The position numbers were made by a program, and so were the translations under genes. The notes beneath the pieces are model-generated. The model ran no database searches. It was not told where the DNA came from and saw nothing but the letters and a program-made list of their open reading frames with translations. From Phenylobacterium aquaticum (lineage in GTDB: Bacteria > Pseudomonadota > Alphaproteobacteria > Caulobacterales > Caulobacteraceae): DNA of 64,000 nucleotides. The stretch covers positions 1-64,000 of the forward strand of contig NZ_CANCLE010000001.1 in the NCBI RefSeq assembly GCF_947378715.1, read 5' to 3'. Below are positions 33,045 through 42,500 of the stretch, piece after piece (the stretch's first letter is position 1; every line of letters starts with the position of its first letter).

Positions 33045-35492
33045 ATGGCGCGAGGGAGCACAGGGACGACGGTCTCAGGCCTGCCCACCCAGGTCGGTGG
33101 CGCCCTTGATCTGCGCAGTCTGGTCCCGACCTTTGAGCGGGTTGAGCGATTGGCCCGCGCCCATACGGGCTTTCACGCCGTCGTCGTGCTGTGCGACGAG
33201 CTCGGCGTCTGGCGGGCCAATGCGCCGGACGACTGGGACCGCCAACCCGACCTTTCCGCCACCTTCACCGGCGCCGTCCTGAGATCGGACGACCTGCTGT
33301 GGGTCGAGGATGCGCGCGAGGATTCCCAATTCGCCGCGCACCCCTATGTCACCGGGCCCCGGCAGCTGAGGTTCATCGCCGGCGCGCCCATCGCGCTGGC
33401 GGCTGACCACCGCATCGGCGCGGTGATCCTGGCCCACGAGCAGCCGCACGTCTTCGACCCCGATCTCGCGAGCTATCTGAGCGACCTGGCGGCCATCGTC
33501 GCCAATGAGTGCGCCCAGCATCACACCCTGCGCGACCTGGCCCAGGTCAAGGGCGAGGCGGCGGCGGCCAGCGAACTGGCTGCGGCCTTCGTCGAGGCGG
33601 CGCCGGTGGCCATGTGCATGACCGACCGGGCGCTGCGGGTGATCCGCGTCAGCCCGCGCTGGAACACCGAACGCCAGCAGCCGGACCTGGTCGGCTCTAT
33701 TCTCCACGACACCGGGTCCGAACCTGATCGCTGGCGGCGGCTGTACGAGCAGGCGCTCGCCGGTGAAGCGGTGCAGCAGGACCAGGTCCGTATCCTGCTG
33801 CCGGACGGAACACCGCGCTGGGTGCGGGTCGAGGTCACCCCCTGGCGCGACGGAACCGGCGCGGTCGGCGGGGTGCTGGTCATGTCGGTGGACGTCACCG
33901 CCACGGTCGAGGCCTTGGAAGTCACCCGGCGCTCCGAGGCCCGACTGAAGCTGGCCCTGGAGATCGGCGAGCTGAATGTCTGGGAGATGGACTACGAACG
34001 CCAGAAGCTGACCTCGACCAAGACCACCGGCATAGCCGTCCAGACTTTCAATGAATTCAACGCCAATATCTGGCGTGACATCCACCCCGACGACCTGGCC
34101 GCCGTCAAGGTGATCTGGAAGACCCACGTGAAGACCGGCGCGCCGTTCCGCTCCACCTATCGGGTGGTGTCGCCGGAGGATGGCGTCGCGCGCTGGTTCT
34201 TCTCCGCCGTCGACACCTTCCGCGGCGAGGACGGCCAGATCACCCGCGTGGTCGGCGTGCTGCGCGACATCGACAGCCAGAAGCGGGCCGAGCTCGAGGT
34301 TTTGCAGGCCAAGGAGGCCGCCGAGGCGGCCAACCGCGCCAAGAGCGAATTCCTGGCCAATATGAGCCACGAGATCCGCACCCCGCTGAACGGGGTGATG
34401 GGCATAGCCGGCGCCCTGGCGCGGACGCCCTTGTCCCAGCCCCAGGCCGAGATGGTCGGGTTGATCGAGACCTCCGCCCAGACCCTGGAAGCGCTGCTCA
34501 CCGACATTCTCGACCTGGCCCGGGTCGAGGCAGGCCAGCTGGTGATCCGGCCGGAAGCCTTCGACCTGGTCACCTCGGTCAACGCCTGCGCGGCCCTGTT
34601 CCAGGCCAATGCCGAGGCCAAGGGTCTCAAGCTGACCGTCGCGGTCGACCCTTACGCACAGGGGGCCTTCGAGGGCGATGCGCCGCGCATCCGCCAGATC
34701 CTGTCGAACCTGCTGGGCAATGCGGTCAAGTTCACCGGCCAGGGCGAGGTGAAGCTGTCGGTCAGGGCCCGCCGGGACGAAACCACCACCCATCTCGACT
34801 TCGAGGTCGCCGACAGCGGCATCGGCTTCGACGAGGAGACCCGCCAGCGTCTGTTCGGCCGCTTCCAGCAGGCCGACGGTTCGATCACCCGCAAATATGG
34901 CGGCACCGGCCTGGGCCTGGCGATTTCCCGCTCCCTGGCCGAGGCCATGGGCGGCGCGCTGTCGGCCCGTTCCACCCCCGGTGAGGGCTCGGTGTTCTGC
35001 CTGTCCCTGGAACTGCCCCGTCGCCAGGGCGCGGTGGAGATGTGGGGCGAACATGAAGGGGCGGCCGCGCCGGCCGACCTGGACGCCATGCGGGTGTTGC
35101 TGGCCGAGGACCACCCGACCAACCGCCGGGTGGTTGAGCTGATCCTGGGCGCGGCGGGGGTCGACCTGACCAGCGTCGAGAACGGGGCCGAGGCCGTGGA
35201 CCTGGCCGCCCGCTCCAACTTCGACCTGATCCTGATGGACATGCAGATGCCGGTGATGGACGGATTGACCGCCATCCGCGCCATCCGCCGGCGCGAGGCC
35301 CGCCTGGGCGCGCGGCCGACGCCGATCCACACCCTGACCGCCAACGCCATGCCCGAGCACGCTCAGGCCTCGGCCGCCGCCGGCGCCGACGGCCATGTCA
35401 CCAAGCCGATCACCGCCGAGGGCCTGTTGAGGGTGGTCGAGCAGGTCTGGACCGCCAAGGTCGAGGCTCAGGCGCGCACGCGTACCGCCTGA
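33045..35492 (+). CDS. Hybrid sensor histidine kinase/response regulator (GAF-PAS-PAS-HK-REC)
   Basis: An 815-residue cytosolic hybrid kinase without membrane helices. Domains in order: GAF (about 28-165), two PAS (about 170-290 and 300-415, the second with a PAC-type end VVGVLRDIDSQKRAE), HisKA with phospho-acceptor His442 in ANMSHEIRTPLNG, HATPase (N box LSNLLGNAVKFT, G boxes DSGIGF and GGTGLGLAIS), and a C-terminal receiver with Asp732 in LILMDMQMPVMDG. It lacks an Hpt domain, so its partner is elsewhere. The start sits in a hairpin that may control translation. Confidence 0.93.
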   Translation: MARGSTGTTVSGLPTQVGGALDLRSLVPTFERVERLARAHTGFHAVVVLCDELGVWRANAPDDWDRQPDLSATFTGAVLRSDDLLWVEDAREDSQFAAHPYVTGPRQLRFIAGAPIALAADHRIGAVILAHEQPHVFDPDLASYLSDLAAIVANECAQHHTLRDLAQVKGEAAAASELAAAFVEAAPVAMCMTDRALRVIRVSPRWNTERQQPDLVGSILHDTGSEPDRWRRLYEQALAGEAVQQDQVRILLPDGTPRWVRVEVTPWRDGTGAVGGVLVMSVDVTATVEALEVTRRSEARLKLALEIGELNVWEMDYERQKLTSTKTTGIAVQTFNEFNANIWRDIHPDDLAAVKVIWKTHVKTGAPFRSTYRVVSPEDGVARWFFSAVDTFRGEDGQITRVVGVLRDIDSQKRAELEVLQAKEAAEAANRAKSEFLANMSHEIRTPLNGVMGIAGALARTPLSQPQAEMVGLIETSAQTLEALLTDILDLARVEAGQLVIRPEAFDLVTSVNACAALFQANAEAKGLKLTVAVDPYAQGAFEGDAPRIRQILSNLLGNAVKFTGQGEVKLSVRARRDETTTHLDFEVADSGIGFDEETRQRLFGRFQQADGSITRKYGGTGLGLAISRSLAEAMGGALSARSTPGEGSVFCLSLELPRRQGAVEMWGEHEGAAAPADLDAMRVLLAEDHPTNRRVVELILGAAGVDLTSVENGAEAVDLAARSNFDLILMDMQMPVMDGLTAIRAIRRREARLGARPTPIHTLTANAMPEHAQASAAAGADGHVTKPITAEGLLRVVEQVWTAKVEAQARTRTA

Positions 35493-35502
35493 GGGCCGAA
35501 CT

Positions 35503-35530
35503 CAGGCCACGGCGCGTTCGCCGCGGCCTG
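35503..35530. terminator. Hairpin between convergent kinase and TadG-like genes
   Basis: A 28-bp hairpin with arms starting CAGGCC (35503-35508) and ending GGCCTG (35525-35530), one mismatch and a 4-nt loop. It sits between the two convergent stop codons and could serve both strands, though there are no T tracts. Confidence 0.5.
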
Positions 35531-35544
35531 CCTCGTCCCGACAA

Positions 35545-37125
35545 TCAGTGGGAGATGCGCAGGGCGTTGATCGAGCCGGCGATGGCGGCGAAGGCGGCGT
35601 TCAGATCAGAGGCCGCCGTCACGTCATAATATTTGTCGCTCGAGGTGGCGCAGCTCTGCAGCAGGGCCTTGGAGCCCGACGAGACCTGGACGCCCACCGC
35701 GTAGATGGTGATGCCCTGGGCCTTCACATTTGCGCAGAGCGCGGTGAAGCGGGCGTTCATCTTGGTGGTGCGCGTGGAATCCGACGCGCTCGTGACGCCC
35801 AACAGGTTCTGCCAGATATAGCCCAGCCCCTCATAGCTGGAGAGGTTGCCGTTGGAGTTCGAGGGGTTGGTGTAGGTGTTGTCGCCGTCGGTCATCAGGA
35901 TGATGATCTTGCGTAGATGGGTCGAGGTATAGGCGGCGCCGTCGGCGAAGGGGGCGTTCGGCGACAAGGTGTGCCAACCCCACATCAGGCCCATGGGCAC
36001 ATTGGTCTCGCCAGTGGCGACCATCGCGTCGATGGCGGTCTTCACTGAGGCCGTCGCGGTGGTCAGCCGGATCAGGGGCTGCATGTCGCAGTCCTGGTTG
36101 GGGCCATCCCCCGAGGTCGGGGCGGCGGTGTACTTGGCCGAGTTGCGCTGACGGGTCAGCCAGCTGTTGCTGGTGGTGCCGTCCGGGCGATAGTCGTTCT
36201 GATAGCCCCAGTAGCCGGCGCTGGAATCGGGCTCGTCGGGCCAGAAATAGGGCACGAACATGGTGGCCGCCGTGCCCGTCGTCGGCGCGGTTTCCTGGAT
36301 GTCATAAGGCTGCTGACGGCTCTCGACGCAGCCGGCCCAGGACAGGCCCATCTGCTTCATCATCTTGAACCGGTCGGTCTGGACATCGAAATTGTCCGTG
36401 CCGGCCGCCACTTCGGCCTTGGCCTCCGGGTCCAGCCAGGTGGGGATGCCGGTCCCCGCATGAGTGGTGGTGTTGTAGTTCGTCAGGCTGGTGGTGTTCT
36501 GGACCCGGACGGTCATTGAGAAGGGCACCAGCGAGACCTTGAGCGGGTCGGTGAGCGTGCTCTGGGCTGCGGCCGTGACCAGGGTGTCGATCAGATTGTC
36601 GGCCGCCGTCTTGGTGTTGGTCAGCTTGGTCCCGGCCATGGAGCCGGTATTGTCGAGCACCAGGGCGACTTCCAGCCGGTCGAGGGAGCGGACCACCTTG
36701 GCGTTGGCGGTGATGTTGGCGTGAGGCCAGACACCGGGGGCGATGGCCGGGGCGGTGATCTCGGCGTAGCCGGTGACGGTGTCGCCGCTGAGGGTGAAGG
36801 TCGAGGAGACCAGGGTCACGCCGCTGGGCAGGACGAGATTGGCGCTCAGCGCCTTGTCGCCGACGGCGTCGACGGCGGGGGTGGTGTTGGCGCTGGAGCG
36901 GGCGGCGAACAGGGTGGCGGCGTCGAGGGCGTCCTGCAGCTGGGTCCTCTGGGTCGAGCCCAGATAGATGTCGGCCATGCCCAGGACGATGGGCGCAAGC
37001 AGGATCATGGCCACGGCGAAGAACACCGCCGCCGCGCCGCGTTCATCCCGGGCGCCGGCGCGCAGCCAGCCGAGCAGCGCCTTGCGGCGGCCTGGCTTGT
37101 TCGGGCTGTTCGACACGCGACGCAC
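35545..37125 (-). CDS. tadG: TadG-like pilus-assembly/VWA-domain protein
   Basis: A 526-residue single-pass envelope protein. The N-terminus has the TadE/TadG prepilin-like helix (RDERGAAAVFFAVAMILLAPIVLGMAD, split here for length at residue ~50). Next comes a von Willebrand A domain with a MIDAS motif variant DNTGSM and the metal-binding segment ILMTDGDN. The mature part is rich in Thr, Ser and Asn, typical of exported proteins. The GTG start at 37125 has GGAGGA six bases upstream. No other tad/cpa pilus gene lies nearby, so it is an orphan copy. Confidence 0.83.
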   Translation of the reverse strand: MRRVSNSPNKPGRRKALLGWLRAGARDERGAAAVFFAVAMILLAPIVLGMADIYLGSTQRTQLQDALDAATLFAARSSANTTPAVDAVGDKALSANLVLPSGVTLVSSTFTLSGDTVTGYAEITAPAIAPGVWPHANITANAKVVRSLDRLEVALVLDNTGSMAGTKLTNTKTAADNLIDTLVTAAAQSTLTDPLKVSLVPFSMTVRVQNTTSLTNYNTTTHAGTGIPTWLDPEAKAEVAAGTDNFDVQTDRFKMMKQMGLSWAGCVESRQQPYDIQETAPTTGTAATMFVPYFWPDEPDSSAGYWGYQNDYRPDGTTSNSWLTRQRNSAKYTAAPTSGDGPNQDCDMQPLIRLTTATASVKTAIDAMVATGETNVPMGLMWGWHTLSPNAPFADGAAYTSTHLRKIIILMTDGDNTYTNPSNSNGNLSSYEGLGYIWQNLLGVTSASDSTRTTKMNARFTALCANVKAQGITIYAVGVQVSSGSKALLQSCATSSDKYYDVTAASDLNAAFAAIAGSINALRISH

Positions 37126-37223
37126 GAGACGTCCTCCCGCGATTTAGGAAACTCCGCAGGAGGATCGCCGATCAACGTAAACGAATAGGGCGCCGGGCAG
37201 GGTAAACGCCGACGACGCGCGCC

Positions 37224-39029
37224 CTACCAGCCGCAGTGCTCACCCTTGTTCTGCTTGATCAGCCAGACATTGAGCGGCTGGAAATATTCGGTCACCGCGC
37301 TGGCGTCGGTGGTCTTCTCGCCGGTGAAGGCCTGGAGCGCCTCCGGCCAGGGCTTGGACTGGCCCATGGCCAGCATGGCGTTCAGCTTCTCGCCCACGTC
37401 CTTGCGGTCATAGACCGAGCAGCGGTGCAGCGGCCCCTTCCAGCCCATCTGGCGGCAGGCGGCGCGCTGAAACTGGAACTCGTAATTATAGGCCAGGAAG
37501 TAGCGCATATAGGGGACGCTGGCGGCGATATGGTACTTGGCCGCCGGGTCGAAGGCGTCGGCCGGACGCGGCCCGGGCGGCGTCAGACCCTGATACTGCC
37601 GGCGCAGCTTCCACCAGGCCTCGTTGTAGTGGGCCGGGTCGACCTGGCCGGAGAACACTTCCCAGCGCCATTTGTCGATCATCAGGCCGAAGGGCAGGAA
37701 GGCGATCTTATCGAGCGCCATCTTCAGCAGGAAGGGGATGTCCTCGGCGTCGCCCGGGACCTGATCCAGGAGACCGACCTGGTGCAGATAGGTCGGTGTC
37801 AGGGCCGACAACCCCGCGAAATCGCCGACCGCCTCGTGGAAGCCGTCATTGGCCGAGCCCTTGAACAGGTAGGGCTGACCGGAATAGGCGCGCTGGTAGT
37901 AGTTGTGACCCAGCTCGTGGTGGACGGTGTAGAAGTCCTCGGCATTGGCCTTGAAGCAGGCCTTGATCCGCACATCGCTCTTGTCGTCCACGTCCCAGGC
38001 CGAGGCGTGGCAGACCACCTCGCGATCGCGCGGGCGGGTGATCTGCGAGCGCTCCCAGAAGGTCTTCGGCAGGGGCGCGAAGCCCAGGGACGAATAGAAG
38101 CCCTCCCCGGTCTTGACCATCGTCACCGGCTCATAGCCGTGCTTGGTCAGCAGATCATCGAGGCTGTAGCTGGAGGTGATGCCGACCGGGGCCACCACGT
38201 CATAGATATTGCCCCAGGCCTGGGCCCACATATTGCCCAGCAGGTCGGCGCGGATCGGGCCGGTGCGCGGCTGCACGGCGTCGCCGTACTTGGCGTTGAG
38301 ACGCGCGCGGACATAGCAGTGCAGGTTCTTGTAGAACGGCTCCACCTGTTTCCACAGCCGGTCGGTCTCGGCGGCGAAGGCGTCGGGATCCATGTCGTAG
38401 TTGGAGCGCCACAGGGCGCCGGTGTCCTTGAAGCCCAGGCCGCGGGCGCCTTCGTTGGCGAGTGCGGTCAGCTTGGCGTAGTCGTCCTTCATCGGCGGGG
38501 CGATGGAGTGCCAGCCCTCCCAGACCGCCTTCAGCTCAGCCGGATCGCGGGAATGGGCGAGGATGTCTTCGGCGTCGTTCAGGTTCAGGGTCTTGCCCTT
38601 GTAGCTGAACTTGCCGGTCGAATAGGTCGAGTCCAGGCGCGAGGCGAGCTGGGCGACCTCGTTGGCCGCGCCGGGCCGGTCAGGGGCCGGGATCACCAGA
38701 TAGAGCTTGAGCAGTTTCAGCTTGCGGGCCGTGACCGGGTCGACCGCCACCCCATCATAGCGAGCGGCCTGCTTGGCGAAACCGGTGGCCAGCTCGTTCT
38801 GCTGAGCGCCGGCGCGGGCCTCAAGCCACTGGGTGTCCTCGGTGATGTAGGTGGCGCGCACCCAGGAGGATTTGGCGGCATATTCGTTGAAGGCGGCGAG
38901 GTCGGCCTCGGCCTTGTCGACGAAGGCCTTGGCTTCGGCCGGGGTGGGCGGGCTGGCGGGGGTCTGGGCGGCGGCGGAGGTCGCGGCCAGCAGCGCCGCC
39001 GAGGCGGCGGCGAGCAGATGAAGTCTCAT
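37224..39029 (-). CDS. M2 family peptidyl-dipeptidase (ACE-like)
   Basis: A 601-residue secreted zinc dipeptidyl carboxypeptidase related to angiotensin-converting enzyme. Signal peptide about 1-21 (ATSAAAQT). The zinc motif is HELGH at 371-375, with the third ligand Glu in NDGFHEAVGD about 25 residues further. Further family segments are SWVRATYITEDTQWL near the N-terminus, MDPDAFAAETDRLWKQVEPFY and YNEAWWKLRRQYQG. Acts in the periplasm on short peptides. Monocistronic by appearance. Confidence 0.93.
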   Translation of the reverse strand: MRLHLLAAASAALLAATSAAAQTPASPPTPAEAKAFVDKAEADLAAFNEYAAKSSWVRATYITEDTQWLEARAGAQQNELATGFAKQAARYDGVAVDPVTARKLKLLKLYLVIPAPDRPGAANEVAQLASRLDSTYSTGKFSYKGKTLNLNDAEDILAHSRDPAELKAVWEGWHSIAPPMKDDYAKLTALANEGARGLGFKDTGALWRSNYDMDPDAFAAETDRLWKQVEPFYKNLHCYVRARLNAKYGDAVQPRTGPIRADLLGNMWAQAWGNIYDVVAPVGITSSYSLDDLLTKHGYEPVTMVKTGEGFYSSLGFAPLPKTFWERSQITRPRDREVVCHASAWDVDDKSDVRIKACFKANAEDFYTVHHELGHNYYQRAYSGQPYLFKGSANDGFHEAVGDFAGLSALTPTYLHQVGLLDQVPGDAEDIPFLLKMALDKIAFLPFGLMIDKWRWEVFSGQVDPAHYNEAWWKLRRQYQGLTPPGPRPADAFDPAAKYHIAASVPYMRYFLAYNYEFQFQRAACRQMGWKGPLHRCSVYDRKDVGEKLNAMLAMGQSKPWPEALQAFTGEKTTDASAVTEYFQPLNVWLIKQNKGEHCGW

Positions 39030-39121
39030 GCGAAGGGCGTCCTTGCAGGGATCGGGGCGCGACGCGTCAGCGTCGCCATGCCGAGAGGGGATCGCCGGGC
39101 GTCCTCGCCGTCAAGACCCGA

Positions 39122-39295
39122 TCAGGCGCCCAGCTGCTGGGCCGCAAGTCGGATGGAGGCCTCTACCGCCGCCTGGGCGTCGGACTGGCTGTAGACCGAG
39201 CCAGCGGCCACGGTCGCGCCGTCCTCATCATAGACGCACCAGGTCCAGCCGCTTTCCGCGTGGGTCAGCGAGTAGGCGAAGGGCTGTTCGGACAT
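39122..39295 (-). CDS. Small conserved-looking hypothetical protein
   Basis: A 57-residue protein (MSEQPFAYSL... AAQQLGA). The pattern GWTWCVYDEDGATVAAG suggests a small beta-sheet unit followed by a helix (DAQAAVEASIRLAAQ). No signal peptide. I do not recognise a family. It is only 92 bp from the M2 peptidase and has its own start with a short leader. Composition is clearly protein-like compared with the shadow frames around it. Confidence 0.6.
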   Translation of the reverse strand: MSEQPFAYSLTHAESGWTWCVYDEDGATVAAGSVYSQSDAQAAVEASIRLAAQQLGA

Positions 39296-39523
39296 GACGG
39301 CCTCGCATGGTGCGTTGCAGCAATATGACAATATCACGACTCCAACGCCGGCTTCTGTCAAGCGGTTGCGCCGTGCGGCGGCGCCACAAAATCGACTCTC
39401 CTGATGGGCGAGGCTCCGGGGCTGACGCGTTGGCGCGAACGGTTTCATGCGCCTTAGATTGACCCCGCCCACGGTTTCGCGTCCCATCCGCCTGCGACAG
39501 ACTGTCAGCCGGGAGGGGGCCTC

Positions 39524-42500
39524 ATGGCGCCGAGCGACGAGACGCCGAATGACGGCGCCCAAGAACCCCAGAGCGATCCTCAACCCACGCCGGACGAGCC
39601 CGGCCACGGCCCGCCATCGCGGCTGAATCTGGTGCTCGACACCGCGCGCCAATGGACCGACCGCGCCCGGCGCAGCCAGGTGCCGGGCCTGGCCGCCGCC
39701 GCCGTCATCGCCTTGGCCTTCGGGGGCGGCCTGTTGGCGGCCAAGGGCTTCGACAGCCTGCTCGCCCACAAGGGTCCCGCCACCGCCCATTTGGAGCCGG
39801 GGGCCGAGGGGTGGTCGCTGTTCGGCAAGCCCCGCGCCTCGGACGCGCCGCGCCGGGGCGTGCCCAAGCCTGAAGGCTTCGCGGTCTGGCGTTCGCGCAT
39901 CGATTCCTCCCACGCCGAGCCCATGGCCTGCGTGGAGCTGACCCGCGACCTCGACCCGTCCAAGTCCTATGCCGACTATGTGCTGGTCTCCCCCGACCTC
40001 GGCCACAGCCCGGCCGTCTCAGCCAAGGGCTCAGAACTCTGCGTCTCGGGCGTCGGCTTCAATGATCGCCGGGTGACCTTGCTGAAGGGACTGCCGGCCA
40101 AGGGCGGCGAGACCCTGACCGCCAACGCCGATGTCGATTTCACCTTCGGCGAGAAGCCGCCCTATGTCGGGTTCGCCGGCGAAGGCGTGATCCTGCCCCG
40201 CGAGGACGCCGACGGCATCGGCATCGAGACCGTCAATGTCAGCCGGCTCTATGTCGAGGTCTGGCGGGTGGTCGACCGCAACCTGGTCCGCAAGTCGATC
40301 AGCGCGCCCGATCCGACCGGCGAAGGCGACTATGCCGACGACTATGGCTCCGACAGCCCCGACGACGAGGGTCGGGTGATCTGGAAGGGCGAGGTCGAGG
40401 TCAAGTCCGACGGCGGCGGCGCCCGGACCACCACCGTCTTCCCCCTGGGCGCCGTGCTCAAGGACATGAAGCCCGGCGGCTATGTCATCAAGGCCCGCGA
40501 CGCCTCCGGCGGCCGCGCGACCAAGCCCGATGATCCGGGCTACGATTCCAGCCCTCCGGCCCAGGCCCGGCGCTGGGTGATGTTCACCGACATGGCGCTG
40601 TCGGCCTATGATGGCTCCGACAGCCTCGACGTGGTGGTCCGCTCGCTGAAGACCGCCAGGATCCTGCCCGGGGTGAAAGTGACCCTGGTCGCCCGCAACG
40701 GCGAGGACCTGGCCGAATCCAAGGCCGATTCCAATGGCCACGTCCGCTTCGATCACGCCCTGCTGGAGGGCGAGGGCGCGGCCGACGCCAAGATGGTGAT
40801 GGCCTATGGCGCCCAGGGCGACCTGGCCGTGCTCGACCTCGACCGCGCGCCGGTGGATCTCAGCAAGCAGGGCATCGGCGGGCGCACCGCCGACGGCGGC
40901 GACGCCTCGACCAGCGGCCGCGCCTCGGCCGGGGTGGTCGACGCCTATGTCTATGGCGACCGCGGCATCTATCGGCCCGGCGAGACCGTGCACCTGAACG
41001 CCTTGCTCCGCGACCGCGAGGTCAAGGCGGTGAAGGATCGTAAGGGCGCCATCGTGGTCCGCCGTCCCTCCGGCGTGGAGTTCAAGCGCTATCCCTTCGA
41101 CAGCGCGCCCCAGGGCTCGGTCAGCGCCGACGTCGTGCTGCCCAAGAGCGCGCCGCGCGGCAAGTGGTCGGCCAAGGTGGAGCTGGACGGCCTCGAGAAG
41201 GCCGCCGGCGAACTGTCGTTCTCGGTCGAGGACTTCGCGCCCCAGCGGCTGGCGGTCACCGCCACCGGCCAGGAGAGCCGCCCGCTTTCCGCCGGCGAGG
41301 CCCGCAGCGTCGAGATCAACGCCCGTTTCCTCTATGGCGCCGCTGGCGCCGGCCTGCAGACCCAAGGCGAGGCCCGGCTGAAGGCCGATCCCGACCCCTT
41401 CCCGCAGTTCGAGGGCTATAGCTGGGGCGACCAGGTCTCGCCCTTCGAGGAGAAGTATCTCGACCTCGGCCAGACGGTCACCGACGGCGAAGGCCGCGCG
41501 GTGGTCACGGTCAAGGCCGATGAGGCGGGCGACACCGCCCAGCCGCTGGCCGTCGCCTTCACGGCCTCGGTGTTCGAGCCGGGCGGCCGCCCGGTCCGGG
41601 AGGGCCTGGATCTCAAGGTCCGCACCAAGCCGGTCTATCTGGGGGTCAAGGTCGACCAGGGCGACGCTGCCGGAAACGGCGACCCGGTCATCGCGCTCAA
41701 CATCATCGCCGCCAATGCGGCGGGGCAACGGATCGCCACCGGCGGGGTCAATTACAGCCTGATCGCCGAGAACTGGGACTATGACTGGTTCCAGCAGGAT
41801 GGCCGCTGGCAGTGGCGGCGCACCAGCCGCGACGTGGTGGTGCAGAAGGGCTCGCTGAACATCGCGGCCGGCGCCCCGGCCCGCATCGCGCGCAAGCTCG
41901 GCTGGGGCGACTATCGCCTCGAAGTCTTCGGCCCCAACGGCGCCAAGACCGTCACCCGCTTCGCCTCCGGCTGGGGGGCGCCCGCGAAGGACGTGGAGGC
42001 GCCCGACTTCGTGCGCGTCAGCGCCGGGGCCAAGACCTACGCCCAGGGCGACACGGTCGAGATCACGCTGAAGCCGCCCTATGCCGGCGAGGCCCAGGTG
42101 GCGGTCGCCACCGACCGGCTGATCGACCTGAAGACCGTCTCGGTCGGCCCGAACGGAACCACAGTGCGGCTGAAGACCAACGGCGCCTGGGGCGGCGGGG
42201 CCTATGTGCTGGTCAGCGTGGTGCAGCCGCGCGATCCGGTCGCCTCGCCCAAGCCCAGGCGCGCGCTCGGCCTGGTCTATGTGCCGCTGGACCCGAAGGA
42301 CCGGAAGCTCGCGGTGTCGATCGACACTCCGCCCAAGCTCGATTCCAAGGCGATGATCGAGGTGCCGGTGACCATCAAGGGCGCCGGCTTCGGTGGCCGC
42401 GCGCGGGTGACGCTGGCGGCCGTGGATGAGGGCATCCTGCAGCTGACCAAGTTCAAGAGCCCCGATCCGGTGCAGTGGTACTTCGGCAAGAAGGCCCTGA

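Noticed and set aside
33075..35396. Antisense open frame of 773 codons opposite the hybrid kinase
   Set aside because: Shadow of a clear GAF-PAS-PAS-HK-REC gene.
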